Shown in pieces: positions 8,671 through 17,275 of a DNA stretch of 64,000 bases (position 1 is its first letter; every line of letters starts with the position of its first letter). This stretch comes from Microbacterium sp. (GTDB lineage: Bacteria > Actinomycetota > Actinomycetes > Actinomycetales > Microbacteriaceae): the NCBI RefSeq assembly GCF_031179285.1, contig NZ_JAPSHY010000005.1:1-64000 (forward strand), read 5' to 3'. Under the pieces are notes generated by a model. The model had not been told where the DNA came from, did not search any database, and worked only from the letters and a program-made list of their open reading frames with translations. The translations under genes and the position numbers were made by a program.

Positions 8671-10038
8671 TCAGAACGGCGGGATGTCTTCTTCGTTGCG
8701 CCGCGACGTGCCGCGAGCCCGCACATCGCCGAGGGCTGCCCTGAGCGTCTTCGAGCGATCGTCCACCACCTGCTCGTAGCCGAGGCGCGCGGCTTCGGAC
8801 CGCCGCTGCGCAGCCTGCGTCACCGGCCGGATCTCGCCGGCGAGACTCAGCTCTCCGACCGCCGCGATCGTGCGCGGCACCGAGTTCAGCTGCACGGAGC
8901 CGGCCACCGCGATCGCGATGGCGAGGTCGGCGGCAGGTTCGGTGAAGCGCACACCACCCACCGTCGAGACGTAGACATCGAGCATGCTGGTCTTGATGTT
9001 GGCCCGCTTCTCGAGGATCGCCAGCACCATCGCGACGCGTGATGCATCGAGCCCGTGCACCACGCGGCGGGGGTTCGGAGCATTGCTCGGGATGGTCAGG
9101 GCCTGCACCTCGACGGGAAGCGCGCGCTTTCCTTCGAGCGCGATCGCCACGCAGGTTCCCGGCTCGGCCGCGCCCTGCGAGAGGAACAACCCCGACGGGT
9201 CGGGAACCTCGGCGATGCCGCCGCCGGTCATCTCGAAGCAGCCCACCTCGTCGGTCGGGCCGAAGCGATTCTTCAGCGCGCGGATGAACCGCAGCGATGT
9301 CTGTCGATCGCCCTCGAAATGACAGACGACGTCGACGAGGTGCTCGAGCACCCGCGGGCCGGCGACCTGCCCGTCTTTGGTGACATGGCCGACGATGATG
9401 ATGGGAAGGCTCCGCTCCTTCGCCACACGGATGAGCGTGGCGGCCACCTCGCGGACCTGGCTCGGCTGTCCCGCCGCGCCCTCCGACAGGGAGGACGACA
9501 CCGTCTGCACGGAGTCGACGATCACGAGCTGCGGCTTCACCTCGTCGATGTGACCCAGGATCGTGGCGAGGTCGGTCTCGCTCGCGAGATACAGCTCGTC
9601 GTGCAGCGCCCCCGTCCGCTCGGCGCGCAGCCGCACCTGGGCCGGAGACTCCTCGGCGCTCGCGTACAGCACGCGGCGCCCGGAGCGGGCGGCTTGAGCT
9701 GCCACCTCGAGCAGCAGCGTCGATTTGCCGACGCCGGGCTCGCCGCTGAGCAGGATCGCAGCTCCCGGCACGATGCCCCCGCCGAGCACCCGGTCGAACT
9801 CGCCGACGCCGCTGGTGCGGCGAGGCGCATCCTCCGTGGTGATCTGCGTGATGGGTCGGGCGGCGCGATCGGCGTGCGGGGCGAGCGGCGTCATCTGACG
9901 CAGGATGCCGGTCGGCGCCGACTGCTCGGCGACGGTGCCCCACTGCTGGCACTCGGCGCAGCGGCCGACCCACTTCGCGGTCGTCCACCCGCATTCGGTG
10001 CAGACATACGCGGGGGGAGCGGGTTTGCGGGCGGCCAT
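8671..10038 (-). CDS. radA: DNA repair protein RadA (Sms)
   Basis: RadA is a RecA-like ATPase that promotes branch migration during recombinational repair. The 455-residue protein has the N-terminal C4 zinc finger (CTECGWTTAKWVGRCAEC), Walker A GEPGVGKST at about residue 100, the RadA-specific KNRFG motif in ALKNRFGPTDEVG, and a C-terminal Lon-like domain with STVGGVRFTEPAADLAIA. Length and order are standard. The ATG lies 6 nt after TAGCCT with no ribosome site, so the mRNA is probably leaderless. The upstream region is a tandem repeat of this start module. Confidence 0.96.
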   Translation of the reverse strand: MAARKPAPPAYVCTECGWTTAKWVGRCAECQQWGTVAEQSAPTGILRQMTPLAPHADRAARPITQITTEDAPRRTSGVGEFDRVLGGGIVPGAAILLSGEPGVGKSTLLLEVAAQAARSGRRVLYASAEESPAQVRLRAERTGALHDELYLASETDLATILGHIDEVKPQLVIVDSVQTVSSSLSEGAAGQPSQVREVAATLIRVAKERSLPIIIVGHVTKDGQVAGPRVLEHLVDVVCHFEGDRQTSLRFIRALKNRFGPTDEVGCFEMTGGGIAEVPDPSGLFLSQGAAEPGTCVAIALEGKRALPVEVQALTIPSNAPNPRRVVHGLDASRVAMVLAILEKRANIKTSMLDVYVSTVGGVRFTEPAADLAIAIAVAGSVQLNSVPRTIAAVGELSLAGEIRPVTQAAQRRSEAARLGYEQVVDDRSKTLRAALGDVRARGTSRRNEEDIPPF

Positions 10039-10044
10039 ACCCTC

Positions 10045-10140
10045 AGGCTATCGGCGGCATCCGACATCGCCCATGCGCGCAGGCTATCGGCGGCATCCGA
10101 CATCGCCCATGCGCGCAGGCTATCGGCGGCATCCGACATC
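10045..10140. repeat. 36-bp tandem repeat (2.7 copies) upstream of radA
   Basis: Two exact 36-bp units (10045-10080 and 10081-10116) are followed by the first 24 bp of a third (10117-10140). Read on the radA strand, each full unit contains TAGCCT, 6 nt and an ATG, the same arrangement as the genuine radA start. The two extra ATGs each open a frame of 8 codons (MGDVGCRR) ending in TAG, which is the TAG of the next TAGCCT box. Confidence 0.9.
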
Positions 10141-10190
10141 CCTATCGCCCAGGGCTGGGTTCGCGGACGACCGCACGGGACAATTGAGGC

Positions 10191-10262
10191 ATGGCCAACG
10201 GCGGACTCATCCGCAGGCCGGCTCCGCCCCTCTTCCGGATGCAGATCCCGCTGCACCAGTGA
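10191..10262 (+). CDS. possible 23-codon leader ORF before cydA
   Basis: An ATG at 10191 opens a 23-residue frame (MANGGLIRRPAP...) that ends 13 nt before cydA. It contains no obvious attenuation codons. It has no strong ribosome site or TANNNT box in register, so it may be chance. It is recorded because it occupies the cydA leader. Confidence 0.2.
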   Translation: MANGGLIRRPAPPLFRMQIPLHQ

Positions 10263-10275
10263 ACAGGAGTCGCGC

Positions 10276-11691
10276 ATGGAATGGCTTGATCCGCTGGCCC
10301 TCTCCCGATGGCAGTTCGGGCTGACCACCGTCTACCACTACCTGTTCGTGCCGCTGACGATCGGCATGGTCACGGTCGCCGCGATCTTCCAGACTCTGTG
10401 GGTGCGAACCGGCAGGGTCGAGTACCTGCACCTGACCCGGTTCTTCGGGAAGATCTTCCTCATCAACTTCGCGATGGGCGTCGTGACCGGCATCGTGCAG
10501 GAGTTCCAGTTCGGCATGAACTGGTCTGACTACTCGCGCTTCGTCGGCGACGTGTTCGGCGCGCCGCTCGCATTCGAGGGACTGCTGGCGTTCTTCTTCG
10601 AGGCGACCTTCATCGGTCTGTGGATCTTCGGGTGGGACAAGCTGCCGCAGAAGCTGCACCTGGCGACGATCTGGTGCGTCTCGGTGGGCAGCATCCTCTC
10701 GGCCTACTTCATCATCGCGGCCAACTCGTTCATGCAGAATCCCGTCGGGTACGAGTACAACCCGACGACCAACCGCGCCGAGCTCGTGGACATCTGGGCG
10801 CTGCTGACCAACCCCGTAGCCCTCGCCGCGTTCCCCCACACGATCTTCGGCGCGTTCATGTTCGCAGCCGGCGTGGTGATCTCGGTCTCGGCCTGGCACC
10901 TGTCACGAGGACAGCATCTCGACACGATGCGGATCTCGCTCAGATTCGGGCTGTGGGCGATGATCGTCTCGACCGCCGGCGTCGTGCTCACCGGCGACCA
11001 GCTGGGACTTGTGATGTACGACGCGCAGCCGATGAAGATGGCGGCCGCCGAGGCGACGTTCAACACCGTCTGCGGGTACGACGCCTCCTTCAGCCTGTTC
11101 ACGCTGGGAACGCCGGACGGCAGTTCTGAGCTGTTCTCGATCCGCGTGCCGTACCTGCTCTCCCTGCTGTCGACCCACTCGTTCGACGCATGCGTGCACG
11201 GGATCAACGATCTCAACGCCGAGTACGCCGAGACCTTCGCCGGCACCGGGCTCACCGAATTCGCACCGATCCTGTGGATCACGTACTGGGCCTTCCGCTG
11301 GATGATCGGCCTCGGCATCGCCGCAGCAGTGGTCGCCCTCGCCGGTCTCTGGCTCACCCGCAAAAACGCGAGGAGCCAACCCGCCCCCTGGATGTGGAAG
11401 CTCGCGATCTGGTCGTTCCCGCTCGCGCTCGCCGCCAACGTCATGGGGTGGGTGTTCACCGAGATGGGCAGGCAGCCCTGGATCGTGTTCGGCCTCATGA
11501 CGACGCAGGACGGCGTCTCCCCGGGGGTGAGCGGCCTCGAGGTGCTCATCTCGCTCATCGCCTTCACCGCGATCTACGCAGCGCTCGCGGTGGTCGAGAT
11601 CCGGCTCATCATCCGTGCGGCTCAGAAGGGTCCCGACACCGACGAGCAACCCCACGAAGAGACGGCACAGCTGTCGTCGGTCGTGTACTGA
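10276..11691 (+). CDS. cydA: cytochrome bd ubiquinol/menaquinol oxidase subunit I
   Basis: CydA carries hemes b558, b595 and d and oxidises quinol while reducing oxygen in the membrane. The 471-residue protein starts MEWLDPLALSRWQFGLTTVYHYLFVPLTIG, with the conserved His in this region. It shows the GMNWSDYSRFVGDVFGAPLAFEGLLAFFFEATFIGLW helix, a short Q-loop as in Gram-positives, and the GRQPW motif near the end. The start at 10276 has CAGGAG upstream. It leads an operon with cydB, cydD and cydC, so structural subunits and the maturation exporter are co-transcribed. Confidence 0.97.
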   Translation: MEWLDPLALSRWQFGLTTVYHYLFVPLTIGMVTVAAIFQTLWVRTGRVEYLHLTRFFGKIFLINFAMGVVTGIVQEFQFGMNWSDYSRFVGDVFGAPLAFEGLLAFFFEATFIGLWIFGWDKLPQKLHLATIWCVSVGSILSAYFIIAANSFMQNPVGYEYNPTTNRAELVDIWALLTNPVALAAFPHTIFGAFMFAAGVVISVSAWHLSRGQHLDTMRISLRFGLWAMIVSTAGVVLTGDQLGLVMYDAQPMKMAAAEATFNTVCGYDASFSLFTLGTPDGSSELFSIRVPYLLSLLSTHSFDACVHGINDLNAEYAETFAGTGLTEFAPILWITYWAFRWMIGLGIAAAVVALAGLWLTRKNARSQPAPWMWKLAIWSFPLALAANVMGWVFTEMGRQPWIVFGLMTTQDGVSPGVSGLEVLISLIAFTAIYAALAVVEIRLIIRAAQKGPDTDEQPHEETAQLSSVVY

Positions 11692-11706
11692 CCGGAAGGA
11701 ATGAAA

Positions 11707-12735
11707 ATGGACCTCGCAACCCTCTGGTTCTGGATCGTCGCGTTCCTCTTCGTCGGCTACTTCGTGCTCGACGGGTTCGACTTCGGCGTCGGCATGTCGC
11801 TGCCGTTCCTCGGCAAGGACGACGTCTCGCGTCGGCAGATCATCAACACCATCGGCCCGATCTGGGATCTCAACGAGACCTGGGTCATCGTCGCGGGCGC
11901 CGTGCTGTTCGCCTCATTCCCGGAGTGGTACGCCTCGCTGTTCAGCGGGTTCTACCTGCCGCTGCTGGTCATCCTGCTCGCCCTCATCCTGCGCGGCGTC
12001 TCGTTCGAGTATCGGCATCAGCGCGAGGACGCGGCGTGGAAGGCCCGCTTCGACCGGATGATCGTCATCGGATCGGCCGTCCCCGCCTTCCTCTGGGGCG
12101 TCGCTTTCGGCAACATCGTGCAGGGAGTCGCGCTGGACGCCGACCACATCCACATCGGCGGAGTGTTCGCGCTGCTGAACCCCTACGCGCTGGTGGTGGG
12201 GTTCACCACGCTCTCGGTGTTCTTCCTGCACGGGGTGCTGTTCCTCGCACTCAAGACCGATGGCCAGGTTCACGAAGATGCGCGGCGCCTCGCGCGGATC
12301 GCGGCCGCGCCGACCATCCTCGTGGCAGCTGGAACGGTCGTCTGGACCGTCGGGCTGGCCGCCGGTCGCGAGGCGCCGCTGCTGTGGCTCGTCGCCAGCG
12401 CGGGTGCACTCGCCGCCGTGAGCCTGATCAGCGCCGTGCTCTTCTCGCTGCGCGGCCGCGACGGCCGGGCCTTCGCGGCCGGAGCGACGACCGTCCTGTT
12501 CGCGGTCGCCATGCTGTTCGCCGCACTGTTCCCGCTGGTGCTGCCGTCGACGATCGACCCGGCGAACAGCCTCACCATCGCGAACGCGTCGAGTACGCCC
12601 TACACGCTGCAGATCATGAGCTGGACCGCTCTGGTGGCACTGCCGCTCGTCCTGGCCTACCAGTCATGGACGTACTGGATCTTCCGTAAGCGCGTCACAC
12701 GGACGTCCATCGAGGCAGCACCGGCGCACGCGTGA
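11707..12735 (+). CDS. cydB: cytochrome bd oxidase subunit II
   Basis: The 342-residue subunit has about eight membrane helices and begins MDLATLWFWIVAFLFVGYFVLDGFDFGVG, the CydB signature. It continues with RQIINTIGPIWDLNETWVIVAGAVLFASFP and RGVSFEYRHQ. CydB pairs with CydA to form the oxidase core. Two ATGs are in frame; GGAAGG is spaced correctly for 11707 and too close to 11701, so I chose 11707. Its stop overlaps the GTG of cydD by 4 bp. Confidence 0.95.
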   Translation: MDLATLWFWIVAFLFVGYFVLDGFDFGVGMSLPFLGKDDVSRRQIINTIGPIWDLNETWVIVAGAVLFASFPEWYASLFSGFYLPLLVILLALILRGVSFEYRHQREDAAWKARFDRMIVIGSAVPAFLWGVAFGNIVQGVALDADHIHIGGVFALLNPYALVVGFTTLSVFFLHGVLFLALKTDGQVHEDARRLARIAAAPTILVAAGTVVWTVGLAAGREAPLLWLVASAGALAAVSLISAVLFSLRGRDGRAFAAGATTVLFAVAMLFAALFPLVLPSTIDPANSLTIANASSTPYTLQIMSWTALVALPLVLAYQSWTYWIFRKRVTRTSIEAAPAHA

Positions 12736-14399
12736 AACCCATCGACCCCAGACTCCTGCGGTATGCCGCCGCCGCGCGCTGGTTCCTCGCGGCGTCCGCT
12801 CTGATCGGCGTCGTGCAGACGGCGGTCACGATCGCGTTCACGTGGCTGCTGACGGACGCCATCACCGGCGCCATAGCCGGACGGGATGTCAACGGGTCTC
12901 TCGTCTGGCTGCTCGTCGCGGCGGGGCTGCGCGGCATCCTGATCGCCCTGTCGGATGCGGCGGGCACCCGGGCCGCCGCGCGGACCGGCATGCAGCTGCG
13001 CGACGCACTCGTGGCGGCGGTCGGCCGTCTCGGTCCAGGGTGGCTCGCGCAGCGCAATGCCACCGGCCTCGCCGTCACGGCAGGTCATGGTCTCGAGGCG
13101 CTCGACGCCTATTTCGCGCGCTACATCCCGCAGCTCGTGCTGACCGTGATCGCGACACCGGTGCTGCTGGCGGTGATGTGGTGGCAGGACTGGCCGAGCG
13201 GGCTGACCGCGGTGATCACCCTGCCGCTGATCCCGCTGTTCCTGATCCTCATCGGCATGGCGACACGAGTGGTGCAGCGCCGGCAGTGGCAGACCCTGCA
13301 GCGACTGGCGGTGCGATTCGCCGACACGGTGCAGGGCCTTTCGACGCTGCGGCTCTTCGGGCGTGAGCAGCGTGCCGCCGCACGGATGCAGGCGACGGCC
13401 GAGCAGTATCGCCGCGAGACGATGACCGTGCTGCGGTTCTCGTTCCTGTCGGGATTCGCGATGGAGCTGCTCGCCTCGCTCGCGGTGGCGCTGATCGCGG
13501 TGTCCGTGGGGTTTCGGCTGCTCTCGGGGGATCTCACGCTCGAGGTCGGGCTGTTCGTGCTGCTGCTCGCGCCGGAGGCGTTCCTGCCGATCCGGCAGGT
13601 CGGCGTGCAGTTCCACGCTGCCGCCGAGGGGGTGGCCGCCACCGAAGACGTGTTCGAGGTGCTGGACGCGGCGGCTGCGGGCGTCGCACGTGTTCACAAC
13701 TCCTCAGAAATCGCTCGGACTCAGCCCGAACCCTCTCTGCCGGGCCAGAACCGCGATGATTTTGAGGAGTTGTGCACACCGTCGAGCGGAGACCTCGTCG
13801 TCACCAAGCTGCGGGGCCGCGACCTGCCGCCGGTGTCATTCACGGCGGTGCCTGGCACCATCACCCTGATCGAGGGGCCGAGTGGTTCCGGCAAATCGAG
13901 CCTCCTCGCCGCTCTCCGCGGGGCAGCTGCGTTCGAGGGCGAGGCCCAGCTCGCCGGCCGCGACGTGCGCACCCTCGCGCCCGCGGAGTGGGTGGCGTGG
14001 GCGGGGCAGTCGCCGCAGCTCTCCCGCGGCACGATCGCTTCCAACGTCGCTCTCGGAGATCCGGTGCCTGATGCCGCCGGCATCCGCGATGCCCTCGACG
14101 ATGCGTGCGCTCACGCCCTCGATCCAGGTGCCGAGCTCGGCGTGCAGGGCACCGGGCTTTCGGGCGGGCAGGCGCAGCGTGTCGCGGTCGCGCGTGCCCT
14201 CTACTGCCATGCCGCCGACCCCGCGCGCGTGCTCATGCTCGACGAGCCGTCCAGCGCGCTCGACGGCGAGACCGAGGCGCAGCTGTGGGCCTCGCTGCGT
14301 GCCCGAGCGGATGCCGGCGCGACGATCCTGCTCGTGTCGCACCGCCGGTCGGCACGAGACATCGCCGATCAGGTCATCGCGCTGGGGGTGACGGTATGA
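12732..14399 (+). CDS. cydD: CydD subunit of the cysteine/glutathione-type ABC exporter
   Basis: CydDC exports reduced thiols or heme-related compounds and is needed to assemble cytochrome bd. The 555-residue half-transporter has an ABC-1 membrane domain (about residues 1-310) and an NBD with Walker A GPSGSGKSS at about 381, signature LSGGQAQ and MLDEPSSALD. Between them, at about residues 320-349, lies an extra 30-residue linker encoded by a palindrome-ended insertion (13690-13779) in frame. The remainder looks intact, so the protein is probably functional. Start GTG at 12732 overlaps cydB. Confidence 0.92.
   Translation: MKPIDPRLLRYAAAARWFLAASALIGVVQTAVTIAFTWLLTDAITGAIAGRDVNGSLVWLLVAAGLRGILIALSDAAGTRAAARTGMQLRDALVAAVGRLGPGWLAQRNATGLAVTAGHGLEALDAYFARYIPQLVLTVIATPVLLAVMWWQDWPSGLTAVITLPLIPLFLILIGMATRVVQRRQWQTLQRLAVRFADTVQGLSTLRLFGREQRAAARMQATAEQYRRETMTVLRFSFLSGFAMELLASLAVALIAVSVGFRLLSGDLTLEVGLFVLLLAPEAFLPIRQVGVQFHAAAEGVAATEDVFEVLDAAAAGVARVHNSSEIARTQPEPSLPGQNRDDFEELCTPSSGDLVVTKLRGRDLPPVSFTAVPGTITLIEGPSGSGKSSLLAALRGAAAFEGEAQLAGRDVRTLAPAEWVAWAGQSPQLSRGTIASNVALGDPVPDAAGIRDALDDACAHALDPGAELGVQGTGLSGGQAQRVAVARALYCHAADPARVLMLDEPSSALDGETEAQLWASLRARADAGATILLVSHRRSARDIADQVIALGVTV
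13690..13779. repeat. 90-bp palindrome-ended insertion inside cydD
   Basis: GTGTTCACAACTCCTCA (13690-13706) and TGAGGAGTTGTGCACAC (13763-13779) are inverted repeats matching at 16 of 17 positions. They enclose 56 bp, for 90 bp in total, exactly 30 codons. The encoded residues (VHNSSEIARTQ...EELCT) are polar and proline-containing, unlike the conserved domains on either side. The size, terminal inverted repeats and in-frame position suggest a small mobile or repetitive palindromic element tolerated in the linker. Confidence 0.7.
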
Positions 14400-16123
14400 C
14401 GCCGGCAGCCGTGACGAGCGAACGGACATCCCGGGTGCGGGCTGTGCTGCGCCTCGCGCAGCCCTCGGCAGGGCGCTTCCTTCCCGGGCTGCTCTGGGGC
14501 GTGCTCTCGGCGGGAGCCGCCGTGAGCCTGCTGGCGGTGAGCGGCTGGCTGATCGTGAGCGCGTCGATCGTCGACTCGCTCGTGCCGCTGTCGATCGCCG
14601 TCGTCGGGGTGCGATTCTTCGCAGTGTCTCGGGCGGTGACGCGCTACCTCGAACGGCTGAGCGGCCATGACGCGGCGCTGCGGCAACTGTCGGTCACCCG
14701 CGCCGACATGGTGCGCCGGCTCATCCCGCTCTCGCCCGCGGGACTGGGCGGCACCGACCGCGGGCGAGTGTTGTCGGCGCTCGTCGACGACGTCGAGAAC
14801 CTGCAGAACCTTCCGCTGCGGGTGGTGCAGCCGCTCGCCATCGGCGCCGTCGTCGCCGTCGGCGCCGTGGTGTTCGTCGCCGTCGTGTCGCCTCCGGCGG
14901 CGTTCGCGCTCGCCGCATGCATCCTCATCGCCGGCGCCGCCGCGGTCGGCCTGGGATGGGTGTTCGGATCGCGGGCCGAGGCCGAGGTGTCGGCGCGGCG
15001 CGCGGAGCTGTCGGCGTCGCTCGTGGACTACTTCGCAACGCTCGACGTGCTCCTCGCCTTCGGAGCGGAGGAGCAGGCCCGGGCGCGCGTGCGGGCGGCG
15101 GATGCGGCCGTTCGGCGGTCCATCACGCGGGCGGCGTTCTCCCAGTCGATCACCGTCGGGATCGTCTCGGTGATGGCGGGGGTCGCCTCGGTGTGGGCGC
15201 TCGCCGCATCCGCCCCCGATCACGCGCGCGGGGCCATCGACGGGCCATGGCTCGCCGTCGTGGTGCTGGTTCCGATGATCGTGTTCGAGGTCTTCGGTGC
15301 GGTGCCGGTGGCGGCGTCGTCATGGCGGAGCGTCCGGGCCAGCGCACAACGGGTGGCCGGAGTGGTTCCCGATCGGATGCCGGAAGAACTGCGCGCCGAC
15401 GACGGCATCGAGGTTCGCGACGTCAGCACGCCGGGGATACGTCTTCGCGGGGTGCGCGCGGCGTGGCCAGGGGGAGTGAAGGCGCTGCGCGGCGTCGATC
15501 TGGATCTTCGGCCGGGGGAGCGCCTGCTCGTGACCGGGGCGAGCGGGGCGGGCAAGAGCACTCTCGCCGCCGTGCTGGTCGGCTTTCTCCGCGCGGCGGG
15601 CGAGTACTCGCTCGGCGGCAGGGACGCGTCTGCGCTGTCGGGACCGGCGCTGCGCCGGATCGTCGGGCTGTGCGAGCAGAGCCCTCAGCTGTTCGATGAG
15701 GACATCCGCCAGAACCTGCTCTTCGCCAAGGACGACGCCTCCGACGAGGAGCTGCTGGCGGTGCTGGCGCGCGTCGGGCTCGACGCCTGGGTACGCGAGC
15801 GCGGGGGACTGGATGCACGCGTCGGTGATCGCGGTGTTCTCGTCTCAGGCGGGCAGGCGCAACGCATCGCGCTGGCGAGGGCTCTGCTTCGCGGCTTCCC
15901 GGTGCTGGTGCTGGACGAACCGACCGCCGGCGTCGACGCCGAGGCGTCCGAGGTGCTGCTGCGTGACCTGCTCGAGGCGGCGGGCGAACAGTCGGTGCTG
16001 CTCATCTCGCACGTCGCGCCGCCCGACGGGACGGTCGATCGCGTCGTCCGTCTGGAGGACGGGCGGGTCCGGCAGGGGGCTCAGCCGTACAGCGAGACGG
16101 GCGGGTCCATCACGATGCCCTGA
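14396..16123 (+). CDS. cydC: CydC subunit of the thiol ABC exporter
   Basis: This is the second half of the CydDC exporter. The 575-residue protein has the SGWLIVSASI first-helix motif of CydC and VGVRFFAVSRAVTRYLERLSGHDAALR in the membrane domain. The NBD has Walker A GASGAGKST, a variant signature VSGGQAQ in place of LSGGQ, and VLDEPTAGVD. The ATG overlaps the cydD stop (ATGA). The last 43 bp overlap the end of the opposing oxygenase-like gene, so the two are convergent and share their 3' ends. Confidence 0.93.
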   Translation: MTPAAVTSERTSRVRAVLRLAQPSAGRFLPGLLWGVLSAGAAVSLLAVSGWLIVSASIVDSLVPLSIAVVGVRFFAVSRAVTRYLERLSGHDAALRQLSVTRADMVRRLIPLSPAGLGGTDRGRVLSALVDDVENLQNLPLRVVQPLAIGAVVAVGAVVFVAVVSPPAAFALAACILIAGAAAVGLGWVFGSRAEAEVSARRAELSASLVDYFATLDVLLAFGAEEQARARVRAADAAVRRSITRAAFSQSITVGIVSVMAGVASVWALAASAPDHARGAIDGPWLAVVVLVPMIVFEVFGAVPVAASSWRSVRASAQRVAGVVPDRMPEELRADDGIEVRDVSTPGIRLRGVRAAWPGGVKALRGVDLDLRPGERLLVTGASGAGKSTLAAVLVGFLRAAGEYSLGGRDASALSGPALRRIVGLCEQSPQLFDEDIRQNLLFAKDDASDEELLAVLARVGLDAWVRERGGLDARVGDRGVLVSGGQAQRIALARALLRGFPVLVLDEPTAGVDAEASEVLLRDLLEAAGEQSVLLISHVAPPDGTVDRVVRLEDGRVRQGAQPYSETGGSITMP

Positions 16124-16857
16124 GCCTCGAACGAGCGGCGGCGCTCCTCGATGCGGCGGTGCAGTTCGACCTGAGCATCCTCGATCAGCTGCTGATCGAT
16201 GTCGACGGTCGCGGGGTGGGCGTCGCCGTTGTTCACGGCGATGTACGCGTCGAGTTCGGGGCCAGAGGTCCACGAGGTGATGAGCGCGTAGCGCGGATCC
16301 TTGCCGCGGTGCCAGACGGCATGCCAGAAGCGCTGGGTGTCGACGATGATCCGCGATCCTGCGGGAAGCGCCAGTCGTACCTCGGATGCGGGGTCGAAGC
16401 GATCTTCGCGCAGGATGAGCATCGAGTCGGGGTCATCGGAGAGGTTGAAGAATCCGCGGACCACCCAGCCGGTGCCCTCGGGGTTGAGGCGGTTGTTGTC
16501 GTCCTGGTGCAGGTTGTAGACGGCATCCGCATACTCGTTCGGCTGCAACTCGATCACCCGGCAGCGGCCGATGTCGGCGCCGGGCTCCTTCGCGCGACGC
16601 ACCAGCACGGGGGCTTTCCTGACCTGCTCGGGGATCCACACCCCGGCCTTGTCGGTGCGCGGAGGAGTGTGGTTCCAGAAGCCGTTGCACTCGATCTCGC
16701 CGGCGTAGCTCGCGAGCGGCGCGAACCGGGTGATTCCGGACGAGCGCCATCCGATGTACTCCAGACCGAGCCATTCGGCGGGGTCCGCGGCCTGATCATG
16801 GTCGTCGAGCACGACATAGCCGGTCTCGGCCAGAGCGGCGGAGGTGATGAAGCCCAT
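16081..16857 (-). CDS. putative Fe(II)/2-oxoglutarate-type oxygenase-like protein
   Basis: The 258-residue protein has an H-x-D motif in YNLHQDDNNR and a later His in DTQRFWHAVWH, followed by RYALITSW with an Arg that could bind 2-oxoglutarate. This is the ligand pattern of the double-stranded beta-helix oxygenases. Sequence between them (GWVVRGFFNLSDDPDSMLILRED) fits the same fold. The substrate is unknown. The ATG at 16857 is 9 nt from GGAAGG; the ATG at 16866 directly abuts it, so 16857 is preferred. Its 3' end overlaps cydC by 43 bp. Confidence 0.55.
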   Translation of the reverse strand: MGFITSAALAETGYVVLDDHDQAADPAEWLGLEYIGWRSSGITRFAPLASYAGEIECNGFWNHTPPRTDKAGVWIPEQVRKAPVLVRRAKEPGADIGRCRVIELQPNEYADAVYNLHQDDNNRLNPEGTGWVVRGFFNLSDDPDSMLILREDRFDPASEVRLALPAGSRIIVDTQRFWHAVWHRGKDPRYALITSWTSGPELDAYIAVNNGDAHPATVDIDQQLIEDAQVELHRRIEERRRSFEAQGIVMDPPVSLYG

Positions 16858-17093
16858 CGTGCGCATCCTTCCATCGGGTGCTCAGGACATGCTAACCCGG
16901 TCGGTCCGCGGGGCGCCCGGCTCGGTCCGCGCGGCGCCGGGCACAGTTGATGGAAGAAGGCGGATGCCGGTTCTGAGGCGCGGCTCCTCGACGTCTGTCT
17001 TCTTTCCCGCTCGGTCGAGCGCCTCGCGCCGGCGGCGGCCTCTGACGAGGTCCGGATTCGCGCCCCGGCACGGTCTCGCGTAAGCTGTTCGGC

Positions 17094-17184
17094 GGTGACG
17101 TGTCCGAGCGGCCGAAGGTGCAACTCTCGAAAAGTTGTGTAGGGTAACCCCCTACCGTGGGTTCAAATCCCACCGTCACCGCCA
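17094..17184 (+). tRNA. tRNA-Ser (anticodon CGA)
   Basis: The acceptor arms GGTGACG (17094-17100) and CGTCACC (17174-17180) pair, with discriminator G and an encoded CCA (17182-17184). The anticodon arm is CAACT-CTCGAAA-AGTTG, giving CGA for serine UCG codons. A long variable arm (GTAGGGTAACCCCCTAC region) and the T-arm GTGGGTTCAAATCCCAC complete a class II tRNA-Ser. Confidence 0.96.
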
Positions 17185-17186
17185 TG

Positions 17187-17229
17187 GAAGCCCCGCGATT
17201 CCCTGTGAAATCAGGAATCGCGGGGCTTC
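17187..17229 (+). terminator. terminator after tRNA-Ser
   Basis: A 16-bp perfect stem, GAAGCCCCGCGATTCC with GGAATCGCGGGGCTTC, begins two bases after the encoded CCA. Its 3' arm runs into TTCTCTCG. The position immediately after the tRNA supports an intrinsic terminator. It could also serve the opposing hydrolase gene. Confidence 0.8.
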
Positions 17230-17275
17230 TCTCGTTCGAGATCGGCGCTGGCAGGCGTCCGCCGGCCGACTGCGA

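Noticed and set aside
8060..9994. Long minus-strand frame across radA in a different frame
   Set aside because: It is Arg/Gly-rich and low in complexity, a typical GC-rich shadow of radA.
10045..10140. CRISPR array
   Set aside because: The units are directly adjacent without spacers, and no cas gene is present.
13690..13779. Insertion sequence in cydD
   Set aside because: It has no transposase and no recognisable IS end, and it leaves cydD intact in frame; I describe it as a small palindromic element.
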